Part shown: in pieces, positions 1-12,282 of the stretch | How positions within the stretch are numbered: the first letter of the stretch is position 1 | How the letters are laid out: the number at the start of each line of letters is the position of its first letter | Assembly (NCBI RefSeq): GCF_014851395.1 | Contig: NW_024041484.1 | Location: forward strand, 3,354,831 to 3,418,830 | DNA from: Micropterus salmoides | Taxonomy: Eukaryota; Chordata; Actinopteri; Centrarchiformes; Centrarchidae | Reading direction: 5' to 3' | DNA length: 64,000 bases | Made by a program: the position numbers and the translations under genes | The notes under the pieces: generated by a model | Databases searched by the model: none | What the model saw: the letters and a program-made list of their open reading frames with translations, nothing else | What the model was told of the DNA's origin: nothing

Positions 1-483
1 GTCCTGAGGGATGTTTCCCACTGCTTTTGCTCCAATATAGGGTTAGGTACACACTGGAGTTAATAATGAATAGTATTTCTTGATGCTGTTTACTCCATCC
101 ACCTTATCCAAGCGATTAGACAAAATGGAGCCTGGCTGTTCTACTTGTATGGAGGTGTTTCGAGCTGTCTGCCAGGTGAACAGATGCCATCGCATGACGG
201 ATGTGTTGCCACAGCCCAGAGGATATCTGCCTGAGAGCAGGAGGGAGAGGATGGAGCATTGCAGCTGATGACAATTAAACAATTAAATCTGACACACATC
301 AATGCACTGGGAGCATGGCATCCAAGACAGTCCGATTTTGAGAGTCCCAACTATATATATTTTGATGAAGTTCAAAGTATCAACAGTGAGTTCAGAGGAG
401 ATTTGGGGGTACATTGTAGAGCAATAACAAAAGAACCTCCCTTGTGCAACTGTTTGTGTTTCTTCAACTGGGTGAAAGATACA
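1..483. other. Unannotated non-coding sequence
   Basis: No exon, repeat terminus or convincing coding frame is seen here. If the large1 model is right, this is part of the intron upstream of the second coding exon. Short open frames in it have no recognisable motif. Confidence 0.5.
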
Positions 484-1956
484 TAGGGCCGGATTTACTA
501 ACAACCCGAATAAAGAGTATTAAATTGCGTGTGCATTCTAAAATATTGCACGTGCAATTGTAGCACCTGTTATGGGTGATTAACTAAGAATTATTGTGTA
601 GATGACAACAGGAGCAAACACAATGGAGGTGGAGGGTTTTGTGTCTTAATGGAGAGTCGGGAGGGAAAGCAGCCACTGCGTAAAAACCTTGGTTTGTTTT
701 GTTCACTGCGTGTGTGTGGAAATCGAATGTAGGGGAGACTTTTTTGCTTCAACAACTATTAAGTCACTGAATTTTTTAGCTAGAGTTCTCAAATTTTTCT
801 ACAAAGTACTACAAATGGCACCAATTCAATCCTCTACAAGAATATCACAGACCTCGTGAGTTGATGTCAAATGCAATGTGTTTCCTTGTTACAACCTGCT
901 TCTTACAACACATGCTGGGGTAGGTTGTAACAATCACACAAAAGAATCAAAAATAGAAGCCACGCTATATGATATGCTTCCAAAACAGGTAGAGATATCA
1001 AATAACAATGTTTCTTTCTTGCTGTAACAGACTTTGTCTGATGACTCGCACATGGATGATCGTCTATCAGCCCAACCCCACTAACTATTTGGGACAGCAC
1101 ACCTGAAAAACAGGCTTTGGGAAACCCCAGCAGAAACAGCTACAGTACGCTGGAATGACCCAGACGTGAGGAAATGCCAGCAGATCGTGCTCCAACCAGC
1201 CAGAGGGAACAATCACTGACCGTCCGCACCGTGATCTCCTGGCCCTGGCCCCGTACGCCCCAACGCCCCATTCCCTCTCCGATACTTACAATGGGTTGGG
1301 TCACTATTATACCAGCGAGCTGTGAACAGTTGGTGATCGTTCCCTCTGGCTGGATGAATTTTACTTGTGCACTACTGCAGCTAGGGGCTCTCGCAGCGCC
1401 ACGCAACTTTCTAAATTCTTCCATCTCACAGAGAAAAGAAGTCAGGTCGAAACCAAATTTGCTGTATTAGCATGAATGTTAATAAAACAGTATTGCCAAA
1501 GCTAAAGGAAAATACAAAAAACAAACAATTCAATTCATATAGTTCATCGAATACATAAAATAAAATAATTTTATTTCTATATATTGGATATAGAATAATA
1601 TCTAATATTTTTAATTTCTCTACGTCTTCTTTCATTACTGTGTCCCCTTGCAACAATAACAGCAGCCATCTCTGTGCAACACTTGGCGGTTTGCACCTTC
1701 CTTTCAAACGTATTAAATACAGATGCTGTTGCACTCACATGAAATTGCTTTTCAGCTTGTTAGATCACATTGCGTGTATTAAATAAATGTATTTGCATGT
1801 TACCCTCCCATTACTTTGCAAAATAAAATTGAAACGCCCCAAATTGCATTTTCATTAAGGCAAAAGTAGTAAATGTACAACAGGCGTGTTAATTTGCTGG
1901 TGCCATCAAGTTTGCACATGTTTTTACTCACGCAAACCTATAGTAAATCTGGCCTA
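484..1956. mobile_element. Candidate non-autonomous DNA transposon with imperfect terminal inverted repeats
   Basis: The left end (484-500, TAGGGCCGGATTTACTA) is the near-exact inverse of the right end (1941-1956, TAGTAAATCTGGCCTA), with about 15 of 17 bases matching. The interval of about 1.47 kb has no transposase-like frame. TA lies at both outer edges, but I could not fix a longer target-site duplication. The ends resemble those of teleost Harbinger/ISL2EU-type elements, which is recognition from memory. The middle (about 740-1480) differs in composition and could be a nested insertion. Confidence 0.45.
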
Positions 1957-4463
1957 TAGTGTAAAGCTGTGTTAACCGTAGAGTATAGAAATGCATCCCG
2001 TGTTGTAAATCTCTAATGCAACAGCAGTCCCCCAGTGATAACCTTTTTTAAATCTTAATTAGGTCAAATCCAGAGTTCAAATAACGTGGCCAGCACAAAT
2101 GAAGAAAGGCTGGAGTCACCTGTACTCTAAAGGCTCACATGGCAAATTCAGTATAATGTACATTTTTACAGTCATGTCATAATCACAAGGCTGTGTTCAT
2201 TCACTAGTTATTTTTGTATTCCTTTGCAAAACGTTTTTTTGATGTTAAGAAACTGTCAAAAAGACTTGCTGTATATGTTTCAAATCAAAAGCATACCAGA
2301 ATATGAAAGGCATTATGCCCCTTAAGCAGCTGAAAGGATTTTAATGTAAAACATCTATAAACAGCAAAGTAATAGCGATTTAAATGGATTAGTGAAAGAG
2401 GACAGTATTTCTGTTGCAGCAAGGAGTATGACATGACTTTGTTGTACTGGTGGAATTAGAAATGTGAATTATACTGAATGTATCAAGACAACCGGTAAAC
2501 ATTTAGAAGGAAGTGTTTGTATTAACAAAAGCTGCAATAGCAGAAATCAAACAGGTACGCCTCTGACCACAGGATTGTAAAATACACTCATAAAACAGCT
2601 GGAATTAGAAAGAAATGGTCCGTCACTGATAATAACACCTGGTTCACTATGTCACTGAGATAAATAAAGCCTCCTATTTTTAAATTTAATATAACCGGAC
2701 ATTCTTTTCTTTAGGCAAGGTGTCTAATACACCTCAACCAGACAGTGAAACTGTTGATATGAACTGCTATTTAGGACAAATATCAAATGAATCCGATCAG
2801 AAGGTTGAGGAGTTCAAGTAAAGCTTTAAATCCAGGTTACTGTCAGTATTATTCCATCTCTGAGCAGCACAAACAAATGTTCACTGAAGCCAGCAAATCC
2901 ACTTTGCAAATGAGTGAATTAGAGTCCAGAAGGTGCTTTGGTTCTGTGGGAGTGGGCTTAATGGCCCTTCGTGGCTGAAAGGACCCATGTTGACTACCTT
3001 TAAGTCTCATGGCTACAGGGCATCTGAGGAAAACAAAAATGTGTCACTTCATTTACACACTTGGTTAGAGAACAAACCAAGCGCCAAGACCAATGAGAAG
3101 CTTTGTAAGAGTACTTTACAATTCAGTCTAGGCAGCATTTACAGTTCTAAACACATAATTCATGTCATTTTAGCTGTAACGCCATATGGCAATACAAGTA
3201 GTTCTCCAAGGCTGTCTGTTTTCCCCAGTTAGATTCTGATTGGAGAACTTATTGTGTTCTTTAATGATCTTCAACCAAGTCCCCCACCTCCCCTTTGGGA
3301 GCTGAGGTTTCTAAGATGTACTGGAGAGAGAGAGAGAGAGCTTCTCTTCTCTCAAAAGATCCATCTCTCTGTCTCTACAGGATTCAGGGCTGCTTGTTCA
3401 TATTTGAAGCAGAGAAGAGCGGAGGAAATAGTTACAGACTTGGATTAGATACACAGAGTGTGGGCTGCCCCGCTGTTAGTACTGACAGTATCGATTGAAA
3501 GACATCTGTGTACTCTTGAGATGCATCAAGACTTTGATGTAAACCCTCACATACTCACTGATATTCTCATTGGGTTTCTATATTAAAGGGAAATCCACCA
3601 TATTTCACTTACTTCAACAGATTGCTGGGGAGGAAGTGCACTGAAGGAACAGTAACATTGTCCAATGAAGATGGATAGTGGAATGGTTGATGGAATGGAT
3701 AGTGACTATTTCCATATTTATCTCTCTTGGTGTCGTCTGCTGGTCTCCTATACGCATTGACCACTCAGTTTGTTCACACAGTGATAAAAGGCACATGATT
3801 TTGCATCACCTTGTGAACTGTGGCTGGGAATGCGAGTTAAACAAGCGCAAGATAACTTTCAAACTGAGCCTGCCGTAAAGTGAGTCATTTATAACCTTTA
3901 TTTTATTTAGATCAAGATCTGTGTTGCAAGAGAGACCACACCAGAGTACTGCAGAGAGAAAGGAAACATAGCAAAAGGACAAAAACGTTACCAGACAAAC
4001 AAAAGGCCAGAAGGAGAGAAAACACAGCAGCACAATCCAAGTTTCACATAGAGATGTAAACTAATAGTAATGGTAGTGGTAACAATACTAATATCAATAA
4101 AAATAATAATATAATGATGATAATATTTACAATGATAATAGGACTTATAATAATTGTAGCAGCGGGTTTCAAGAAGGAACATGGGGGGTATGGGGAGGCA
4201 GGAGGTGGCTTGCAATCATCGATCCAGACTCCCCTGCTCCGGAGACAGAAACACCTGCAGAAAAGCGACAGCCATCAAGAAAACACAACACTACAGCAGA
4301 GGGAAGATCACAAGTTAGGAACATGCATTGATGAGTGGAGAAGTCATTGATACTGCAGTAGAAGATGACCCAACCTAAACTTTGTCCATAGCACTTCCAC
4401 CATCAGTGGTGTTTTGGTGTCAGTTCGCATGTTAAATCAGTTTCCCCTGTCCTTATCCCACAG
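1957..4463. other. Presumed large1 intron, nothing recognised except a GA tract
   Basis: AT-rich sequence with no exon-like frame flanked by splice signals. The only notable item is the (GA)n run at 3324-3340 inside a CT/GA-rich stretch. The interval ends in a pyrimidine-rich acceptor (CCTTATCCCACAG) before the large1 exon. Confidence 0.5.
3324..3340. repeat. (GA)n microsatellite
   Basis: An uninterrupted GA dinucleotide run of 17 bases directly visible in the sequence. Confidence 0.85.
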
Positions 4464-4762
4464 TGAAGCCCCTCCCCCTGTCTCCATTGGAAGCCCAGTC
4501 ATCAGCGCCGGTGGGCGGAGCTGGCGAGCGGCAGGCCTTAGAGCTGCGGGTCCGGGCAGTGGAGGAAGAGAATCGGGCACTGCGCCGGGAGCTCAGCCGG
4601 CCACCCAGGAGCCCGTCGGCGCGCCTTCCAAACAGTGGTCACCGTGGTAACCAGAGCCGAACCCATTCAGAGGAGGGCACCGGTGACAATGAGGGTCAGA
4701 AAGCTGCTGCAGTGGGGAACAGCTCAGACTGTGTGCAGCAGCCAGTGGTGGATAAGTGTGAG
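4464..4762 (+). CDS. large1: large1 coding exon: stem / coiled-coil region (partial gene)
   Basis: LARGE1 is a type II Golgi membrane glycosyltransferase that polymerises the xylose-glucuronate repeat (matriglycan) on alpha-dystroglycan. This exon encodes the luminal stem just after the membrane anchor. It opens with KPLPLSPLEAQ, then a heptad-rich coiled-coil stretch (ERQALELRVRAVEEENRALR), a low-complexity linker, and ends at QQPVVDKCE. Two N-glycosylation sequons (NQS, NSS) match positions known in the mammalian protein. The acceptor CAG precedes 4464 and the donor GTGAGA follows 4762. Length is 299 nt (2 nt completing a split codon plus 99 codons), ending in phase 0. The preceding exon with the start codon and membrane anchor (about 36 residues) is not in the window. 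The exon is much more GC-rich than the surrounding intron. Confidence 0.9.
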
Positions 4763-5618
4763 GTGAGATATCTTCTCTGCACTTATGTCACTTTAGCAGG
4801 AAAAATGCCTTTTTTGTTCCATCTGTAACACACCACTCAAGGCCTTTTTTATTCAGCAATGCAATATGACCTTGAAGATGTTTTCTAGGAACCGGGGTAC
4901 CACCAGCACATTGTCATACTATATTATAGCTTGCCTTTAGCTTCTATTAGCCTAATCCTCAGCAGTGATGGTGTTGGGTTGCTGTTGGGATATGGCTCAC
5001 TGTCAGAAGGCTGGATAATGTGAAAGCTTTAACACAGTCATGCTGTGATCCCCATACTGATAGTACCGCCACATCACCTTTTTAGCTCAGTGGGAGTTTG
5101 TCTGGATAACTGGAATAGCCCACACTTACATGTGGTCTGGTGTCTTGGTATAGACTCAGGTTATTGGTTCAGTACCATGAAACAGGCTTACACAGTACTT
5201 CTCTGCATTAGCATTAAAACCATTTGACTCTATATTCATGTTTTACAACCTGGGCCTTGTTAGCAATTTGAATCTGGGGCCAGTTCTCATATGTGTTGCT
5301 ATTGGATGGGTTAACTTGGTACAGACCTTATACCCCTCAAGATGAACTGTGGCAATCCTCTGACTTTTCCTCTAGCACAATTATCATGTCAATATGGTAC
5401 ATTTGTTCAGTACTTTGTTTTAGGACCAAATACTAATGAAAATCCCATCAGCCTCAGCTGTAATTTGTTTATTACAAATTAGCAAATGTTAGAATACAAC
5501 ATGCTAAAAACAGAAGGCGAACATTATACCTGCTAAACATCAGCTTAAGTTAGCATTTAGCTAAAAGCACAACTTCGCAGAGCTGCTGGCATGGCTGTAG
5601 ACTTGCAGTCTGGTTTAA

Positions 5619-5653
5619 GTTTATTTAAACACAAACGCAGTGTTTAAATAAAC
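5619..5653. repeat. Perfect hairpin, 14-bp arms and 7-nt loop
   Basis: The arms GTTTATTTAAACAC and GTGTTTAAATAAAC are exact inverse complements around the loop AAACGCA. Each arm contains the near-palindrome TTTAAA, so part of the arm is also self-complementary. No function is visible. Confidence 0.7.
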
Positions 5654-6391
5654 AATAGCAATAGCTATATTAGCCTATAGACCTACTCACTTTATACATA
5701 AATGCATAACTTAAATAAACACTATTGATAAGGATTCCTTAAATGTATTTTTTCAAAGATAAAGATATGTGAGTGGGACATTTTTTAAGAATAAACTTGT
5801 CAGATCTCTCTTTTTGAAAAACTATGTAATGGAGACACTGCATATATTTTGCCATTTCTGTATACATATGTCATTAGCCTAGCGGCTAGACAAGTTTGCA
5901 GCCAATTTACAGTTTAGTAAAGCTCTGTAAGTATAAGTTGAGGAAGTACCTCTTCAAGATCTAATGGATATTTACAATAGGTAATTTTGGAATTGGTGCC
6001 TTGATTGGCTTTATCATTATCTTGTGCGATAGATACAAGATTAAAAAAGATCTTTCAGGACTTTAGGGGCTTTGTATTTAACTGCTTTTTAATTAGCTAT
6101 AAGGTTAAAGGCTAGGTTTGGGGATATTCTATATTTTCTTATTGGTCCCCAAGTGTATTCCTGTTTAAGTAATGTTTGTTTTAAACTACAATGACTAGAT
6201 GCTTTAGGAAATTACTGAGCCTTTATAAAAAATGAAACTATATATTTGTGACTCAGTAATCAAGGATTACACAGATTATTTCATCAATTCACTGAGTAAT
6301 TGGATAAGAAATACTTTTGCTTAGCGCCCCCCGGTCGCGGGAACTCATGAACCAGTCGGAGAACAATAACAAGAAACGCACGCTTCTACAT

Positions 6392-6577
6392 TTACACTAA
6401 GAATTGGGGCTTACGCTTTGCGTAGACCGGATGCTTTCTGCTCACGTGCTGAAGGATTGCTCTCATGCTGTTGTGGTCGGTAGGTTCTGATTTACAGCAG
6501 ACACACTGTACAGAGCTGTTGTTTTCTTTTAGCCTGAAATTATCCCATACTTTGAACACTTTCTGTCTCTTTCTCTG
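6392..6577 (-). pseudogene. hAT-type transposase relic: BED zinc finger
   Basis: The reverse strand encodes a BED-type zinc finger: KVWDNFRLKEN, then two zinc-ligand cysteines (spacing Cx2C, in VQCVCCKSE), then LQH and RKHP giving an Hx4H pair. This is the usual N-terminal DNA-binding domain of hAT transposases and of domesticated ZBED genes. The frame opens only a short distance on either side and no RNase H-like catalytic domain follows, so it is a fragment. A host ZBED exon is the alternative but no splice context supports it. Confidence 0.55.
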
Positions 6578-6704
6578 ATCTTGTGACAGTGATAACTGTG
6601 TGTGCGAAACAGTGCGCTGAATAGTTATATGGATTAAACAAAGCATAGATGCAAAGAATTATTTGAATTTCTCGATAAATCGTTTCAGCCCTAAACCCCA
6701 TAGA

Positions 6705-6782
6705 GAAGTTCATGGCTGATTCCCTGCCAGTCAGTCAGAACTAAAGAAGCCTCTCGGATGAGAGGCGAAACAACGCTTGTCC
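6705..6782 (+). mobile_element. Penelope-like element 3'-end fragment
   Basis: CCCTGCCAGTCAGTCAGAAC followed by a hairpin and GAAAC closely matches the ends of the PLE copies at 18000 and 59830. The hairpin GCCTCTC-GGAT-GAGAGGC (6749-6766) is perfectly paired and differs from the other copies by compensated changes. No coding part remains. Confidence 0.65.
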
Positions 6783-7727
6783 TTCCTTCCTTGACAAATA
6801 GGAGTTTATAGCTGTCATATGCCTGATTTACATCAGATATTTTAACAGAACTGTGTTGCTACTGAGTGGAAAAAGTGGGGCTGAGGCTCCTGACAACATT
6901 CTGTACTAAGAGAAAGAGACAAAAGAGTAAAACAAACAAAACTATGTAGATTTAGTAAATTATGTGTATATGAAATATTTACTAGAAAACTGTTGATGAT
7001 AGATTCACACTACACTACGCATCGGTGGGATGAAACTACTTCAGTATACATTTTCATATTCCTGTATAGCACAGACAGAAGATTCTGAACTGATTACCGT
7101 GTGTTTTCTCACTGGCAGGTGTGTGATCTGTGTGTAGTTCTCCGAGAAAGGATATGCCCTGAGATGGTTTTCTTATGACCACTTGCTACTTTCCTCCCAC
7201 TTCAGCTGTCACTCACACATAGTTCTTGGCTACAGCAAGGCACTGTTCAAAAGCCAGCCTACTGCAGGGAAAGCAGAAGTCCTTCGGGGTCAGAAGAGGA
7301 GAACTCAAGAGAGGACATTCTGACGGTAGCACCCTTCCAGCAGTGCTTGAACATGACCCCTTCTCATTTGGAGGGTTATCCCGGCTGCCCTGAACCCTGC
7401 AGGGAGAGTGCTGTAGGAACTCTGAGAGGGGAAAAGAAAATGCACATGGAGTTTTGACATGTCAACCTGACATCTGGGAGAGACATTTGAAGCTAAAATT
7501 GGAGCCATAACCCAGGGCAGTGAGGCAGAAGTCTAGCATAATGTTCACAGACTTTTAAAAATGTGCTATAGGAAAGGGATTCTTATTTAATCCCCATTGT
7601 CAATTAACATTCAACAGTCATTAATGAAATCCTTCACTAATGAGCGAGAGAGAGAATCATTTTTACATATTCCACGTCACTGAAATGAGCAGAAATCATA
7701 CTAGGAAACTTAAGAAACCACTAATTG

Positions 7728-7758
7728 GATGGATGGATAGATAGATAGAGAGAGAGAG
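7728..7758. repeat. (GGAT)n-(GATA)n-(GA)n compound microsatellite
   Basis: Tandem GGAT, then GATA, then GA units. The GA run (7747-7758) directly abuts the 3' end of the Tx1 LINE and, with the GA run at 14737-14750, brackets that element. Confidence 0.85.
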
Positions 7759-8113
7759 AAATTGAAATTTAACAATACATTTATTAGGAGATTCAAAAGG
7801 TTACAAAACTACAACAAGAATCAGTAAAACAAGATTCACAGAATCCAAATTATCTTGGTACACTTTCAAAGAGCAGCTCATCATCTACAACACAATAAAG
7901 AACATTCTTATAACACCACATACTGGAAAAACTTTCCAGATCCTTCATCATTCGTTTAAATGGGCTTTCCACATCTTTACAAACATGAACACAGCATCAT
8001 CATCCACAGCTTTCTCTATTCTGTTTTTCATATAGACAGCCATCTTTGCTCTCCCCAAAATAAAATGAAAAATCTGGCATTTAGTTTTATTCTTGTGAGA
8101 GTACCTGTACCCC

Positions 8114-9761
8114 AAAATAATAATAATAATCTTTATTTGTAGAGCACTTTTTAAAAACAAGTTACAAAGTGCTTTAACAAGTGTAAAGACAATAATACCC
8201 AAAAGACAATAATACAAAAACAATACAAGATAAAAGCAAGAAAACATTGAAAAGACTAAAATACACGTTTAAGATAAATATAAAATAAGGAAAATAAAAT
8301 AAAAGGGATAAAATAAAGTCAAGTAAGATCAGGAAAGGCTCTCCTATAAAAGTATGTTTTAAGAAGGGACTTAAGAGTTCACTGACTCAGCCGACCTGAT
8401 TTCCTCGGGCAGGCTGTTCCAGAGCCTCGGGCCCCTGACAGCAAATGCTGTCCCCTTTAGTTTTCAGTCGAGGATCTCAAGGTACGTGCTGGTGTGTATG
8501 GGACTAAAAGGTCAGAAATATAACAAGGCGAGAGGCCATGAAGAGCTTTAAAAGTGATCAAGTCAATTCTAAAACATACTGGGAGCCAGTGTAATGAAGC
8601 TAAAATAGGGGTAATGTGGTCATATTTCTTTGTTCTGGTTAAAAGCCTGGCAGCTGAGTTCTGGACAGTCTGGAGCCGATCAGTAGATTTTTGGGTTGAA
8701 CAAGTGAAAAGGCTGTTGCAATAATCCAAGTGTGATGAGATGAAGGCGTGTAAAATGGTCTGTGTCCTTAAAAGTTAACATAGATTGCATTTTTGCTATA
8801 TTTCTAAGTTGATAAAAACATGATTGAACAAGCTTTGTGGTGTGCTGCTCGAAATTTTAATTACTATCAAACCAGACACCAAGGTTCTTTGCAACAGGCT
8901 TAATGTGATTTACTAGGGAACCAGCAGATGGCAGTATTTGATTTGCCATCTGCTGGGACCCAATGACCAGGATTTCTGTTTTGTCTGAGTTCAGCTGGAG
9001 GAAATTATTTGACATCCATTTTTTAACTTCACAAAGGCAGTTGTTAAGTGAACTCAGCATTCCAGGGTCTGTGGATCTGACGGGCAAGTACATTTGTGTG
9101 TCATCAGCATAAATATGAAAAGACATACCATTTTATTGATAATATGTCCAAGGGGAAGCAGATACAAGGAAAACAAAATGGGTCCTAAGACCAACCCCTG
9201 AGGCACACCATATTTAACTGGACAGAATGAGGAGACATAGTTGTTTACAGACACGCAAAACTTCCTATTTGACAGGTAGGATGAAAACCATTCTAGAGCA
9301 GTACCAGAGATCCCCACCCAGTGCCTCAGTCTGTCTAACATGATGTTGTGATCAATGGTGTCAAAAGCAGCGCTAAGGTCCAGGAGTACCAGGACTGAGC
9401 ACATGCCTTCATCAGCAGACATTAAAAGGTCATTGGTGACTTTAAGCAGGGCAGTCTCAGTGCTGTGGTACTTCCTGAAACCAGACTGAAACCTTTCAGA
9501 TAATTTGTTATTTTCCAGTACAGTGAGCAGCTGTTTGGACACAATTCTTTCTAAAAGCTTTGCAATAAAAGGCAGTTTTGAAATTGGTCTATAATTTTGT
9601 GGGAGGGAAGGATCTAAACCAGGTTTCTTTAAAAGTGGGTTCTCGCAAGCCGTTTTAAAATAATCAGGGACACAACCAGTAGATAGGGAGCTGTTAAAAA
9701 CAGAGATCAAATGGGGCCCAACAGAAGCCATTACTTTCAGTAAAAACTTTGTAGATATTAC
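8114..9761 (-). mobile_element. L2-type (Maui-like) LINE, 5'-truncated, nested in the Tx1 ORF2
   Basis: The 3' end on the reverse strand is a (TTA)n tail preceded by GTAACTTGTTTTTAAAAAG and GTGCTCTACAAATAAAGA. The same tail recurs at 28740-28811. The 5' edge is marked where the Tx1 protein frame (ISSSPLV) switches to L2 protein (VISTKFLLKVMASVGPHL) at about 9761. On the other side the Tx1 frame resumes with GYRYSHK at 8113. I do not see a clear target-site duplication. The element is therefore younger than the Tx1 copy. Confidence 0.8.
8457..9761 (-). pseudogene. L2-type LINE reverse transcriptase relic
   Basis: Reverse transcriptase blocks in order: NYRPISKLPFIAKLLERIV, FQSGFRKYHSTETALLKV, VLLDLSAAFDTIDHNIML, GVPQGLVLGPILFSLY, then the catalytic HIYADDTQMYL box and LQLNSDKTEIL. 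The C-terminal LINE-2 hallmark MDYCNSLF, LQTVQNSAARLL and LHWLPVCFRIDL follows. The frame shifts near 9120 and again between about 8857 and 8730, and a stop interrupts the final PARTLRSSTEN block. The endonuclease half is missing, as usual for 5'-truncated copies. Confidence 0.85.
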
Positions 9762-12203
9762 AACAAGTGGGCTGGAGGAAATGAACATATGTTTAGAAAA
9801 AACCTCCCTAAACAGTCCAGAAATATATTCCAACATTGCAAACAGTGGCAGCAATCGAGAACACTCCATGAATGATCCTCAATGAAAAACACTCTCACGA
9901 TTAGTGCAAAATGGACAGTCATGGCAGATATAAAAGCATTCACAGCCACAGTACCATGTAAAATCCTCCACTGCAGGCCAGCAGCTTGTTTGATCAGTGG
10001 TGGTTTATACAAAGCTCTCCACTCAGGTCCAACACTATCACTAAGACCTAAGTGAGCTCTCCATGAAGTGTCAGTTCTGCCATTTAATTTGTCCCTCTGT
10101 AAAATCTTAACAAAAGTTTTATATCAGTTTTCTGTTCACATCTTGGAAAGAAAACTCAGAGGAGATCTCACTTTTTGAAAACGGTCCTGTGCGGTTCTTA
10201 AAATCTGGGGAAATGTTCACTGAAGGGAAAACATCATTCTCATCAGGTTCAACAAAGCCAGCACAATACTGGTCCAACGAGTCAAATTCACCTCTAGACG
10301 AGAGGCATCATCTAAGTTTGCTCCTGTAAGCTGAACTGCATGTCCTAGAGTCACCACATTAGAGAGACAGAACCGCCTGAGAAGAGTTGTCCCCACCTGA
10401 CAGACTGCACTGAAACGAGATCCATAAATGACTGGTTCCTGAAGCAGCCAGTAAAGTGAGCTGTGGTGTCCCAGCCTCTTCTTTATCAGCAAGCTCCACA
10501 CCTTAAACAGTCCACAATAGCAAACAGGAAGTTCTTTGATGTTAGGCTGCTTTAAGTCCATCAGAAACAAAGATTTGTTCAGTTCAAGTCCACCTAACTG
10601 ACTCAGGATAGTGCAAGCCAACGGCCTCCAAACTAAATCAGTAGGACCGCATAGAAACCTATGTAGGAACTGGAAACGGATAGTAGCTCCCCTGCTGCTG
10701 AGGTGGATCAGGCCCTGTCCTCCATCGTCCTTTGGAAAATACAGCACACTCTGAGGCACCAAGTGTAGTTTGTCCCAAAAAAAGTCAGCTAGAAGATCCT
10801 GGGTTTTGACAGCAGGTCAGGTGGGGGATCAACACATGACAGAAATGCCATAAAGTGGACGAAACCAAATTATTAGTAACAAGAACTCCTGTGTAGGACA
10901 TCTTGATCTTCATCAAAATCCACTTCCACCTTGTTAAACGACCTTTCACCTTGTCTAGAACATTCTCCCAGTTTTTCAAGCCAAAGGATTGATCACCCAG
11001 AAAAAAGCTAAATATTTACCCCCCCCCCCTCTTCCAAATTAACCCCCCAGGCAAGCTTAGTTGTTTCTCCAGTACACTTCCAACACACAGAGCTTCACTT
11101 TTGTCCCAGTTAACTTTGGCTGAGGATAAAGAGCCAAACTAAACTACATCCCTTACCAACATGTCAATATCCTTCTGAGTATCCACTAGGACGACCAGGT
11201 CATCCGCATAGGCTGACAATTTTAAAGGTGCATTACAACCTGGAATGGTCAACCTCTGAAGATCACATCTAAGTTTATGCAACAAAGGCTGAAATGCTAA
11301 AGAATATAATATGCCAGAGAGGGCACAACCTTGTCTAATTCCCCTTTGAACTTGAAAAGGAGCGCTTAGGTCTCCAATTAATTTTCAGCACACTCTGAAT
11401 GTCACAGTATAAAACCTTAACTTTATCAATAAAACCAGGAGCAAAACCAAAAGTGAGCCATAAATAGTCATGCTCAATGCGTGACTCAATAGAAATGATT
11501 CCAGCTTTGAGGCCAAACAGCTTGCAGATCTCTAAATCATCTCGAATCAAAAAAATATTATCAGAAATCAATCTGCCAGATACATAAGTCTGATCACAAT
11601 GAATCACTTTGCTCAGCCTGCTAACACCTTAGAGAGGAGCTTATAATCTGAGCAGAGCAGTGACACAGGTCTCCAGTTTTTGATAAACTGCAGGTCACCT
11701 TTCTTAGCAGCAAAGTAAAGACCGCCCTCTGCAGCTCACAGACGCCCTCCGGCAAGACTGTCACTCAGTACTGCCAGCAGCTCCTCCCCCACTACTGACC
11801 AGAAAGACTTATAGAAGTCATCAGGCAGACCATCTATTCCGGGAGCTTTCCCACTCTGCATGCTAGAGTTCATCAGAGGAAAGAGCTTCTTCTGACTACG
11901 TTACTCTGCTGCTTAACCTGAGGAAGGCCAGTGTAGAAGCTCTGGGACACTGCCTGCTCCTCTCTGTGCTCACATTTAAACAGGTTGCTGTAAAAACAGA
12001 CCGCATGTTTACGAATTGCTGTATGATCAGTCAGCACCTGCCCAGTGTCACCCTTTAAACTGTGAATGAAGCTTTTCTGTCAATTCTTCCACTCCAGACC
12101 AAAGAAAAAGTGTGATGGAACATCCATTTGGGCTACATTTTGGAAACGGGACCTAACAAGAGCCCCCTTAGAGTGAGGTTGGTCTCCTGTGGCTTCAACT
12201 AAT

Positions 12204-12282
12204 GCCTCGTGCATACTACACTTTCAGCCTGACGCTCGCCAAGCTGCAAATCGGGCTAAAAATCATGTAGTGTGAACGAGGC
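12204..12282. mobile_element. 79-bp mini-MITE inside the LINE
   Basis: Left end GCCTCGTGCATACTACA and right end TGTAGTGTGAACGAGGC are inverse complements with about 15 of 17 bases matching. The element interrupts the Tx1 ORF2 relic. Flanks are AAT on the left and TTAA on the right, so no exact duplication could be fixed. It is so short that nearly half of it is inverted repeat. Confidence 0.55.
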
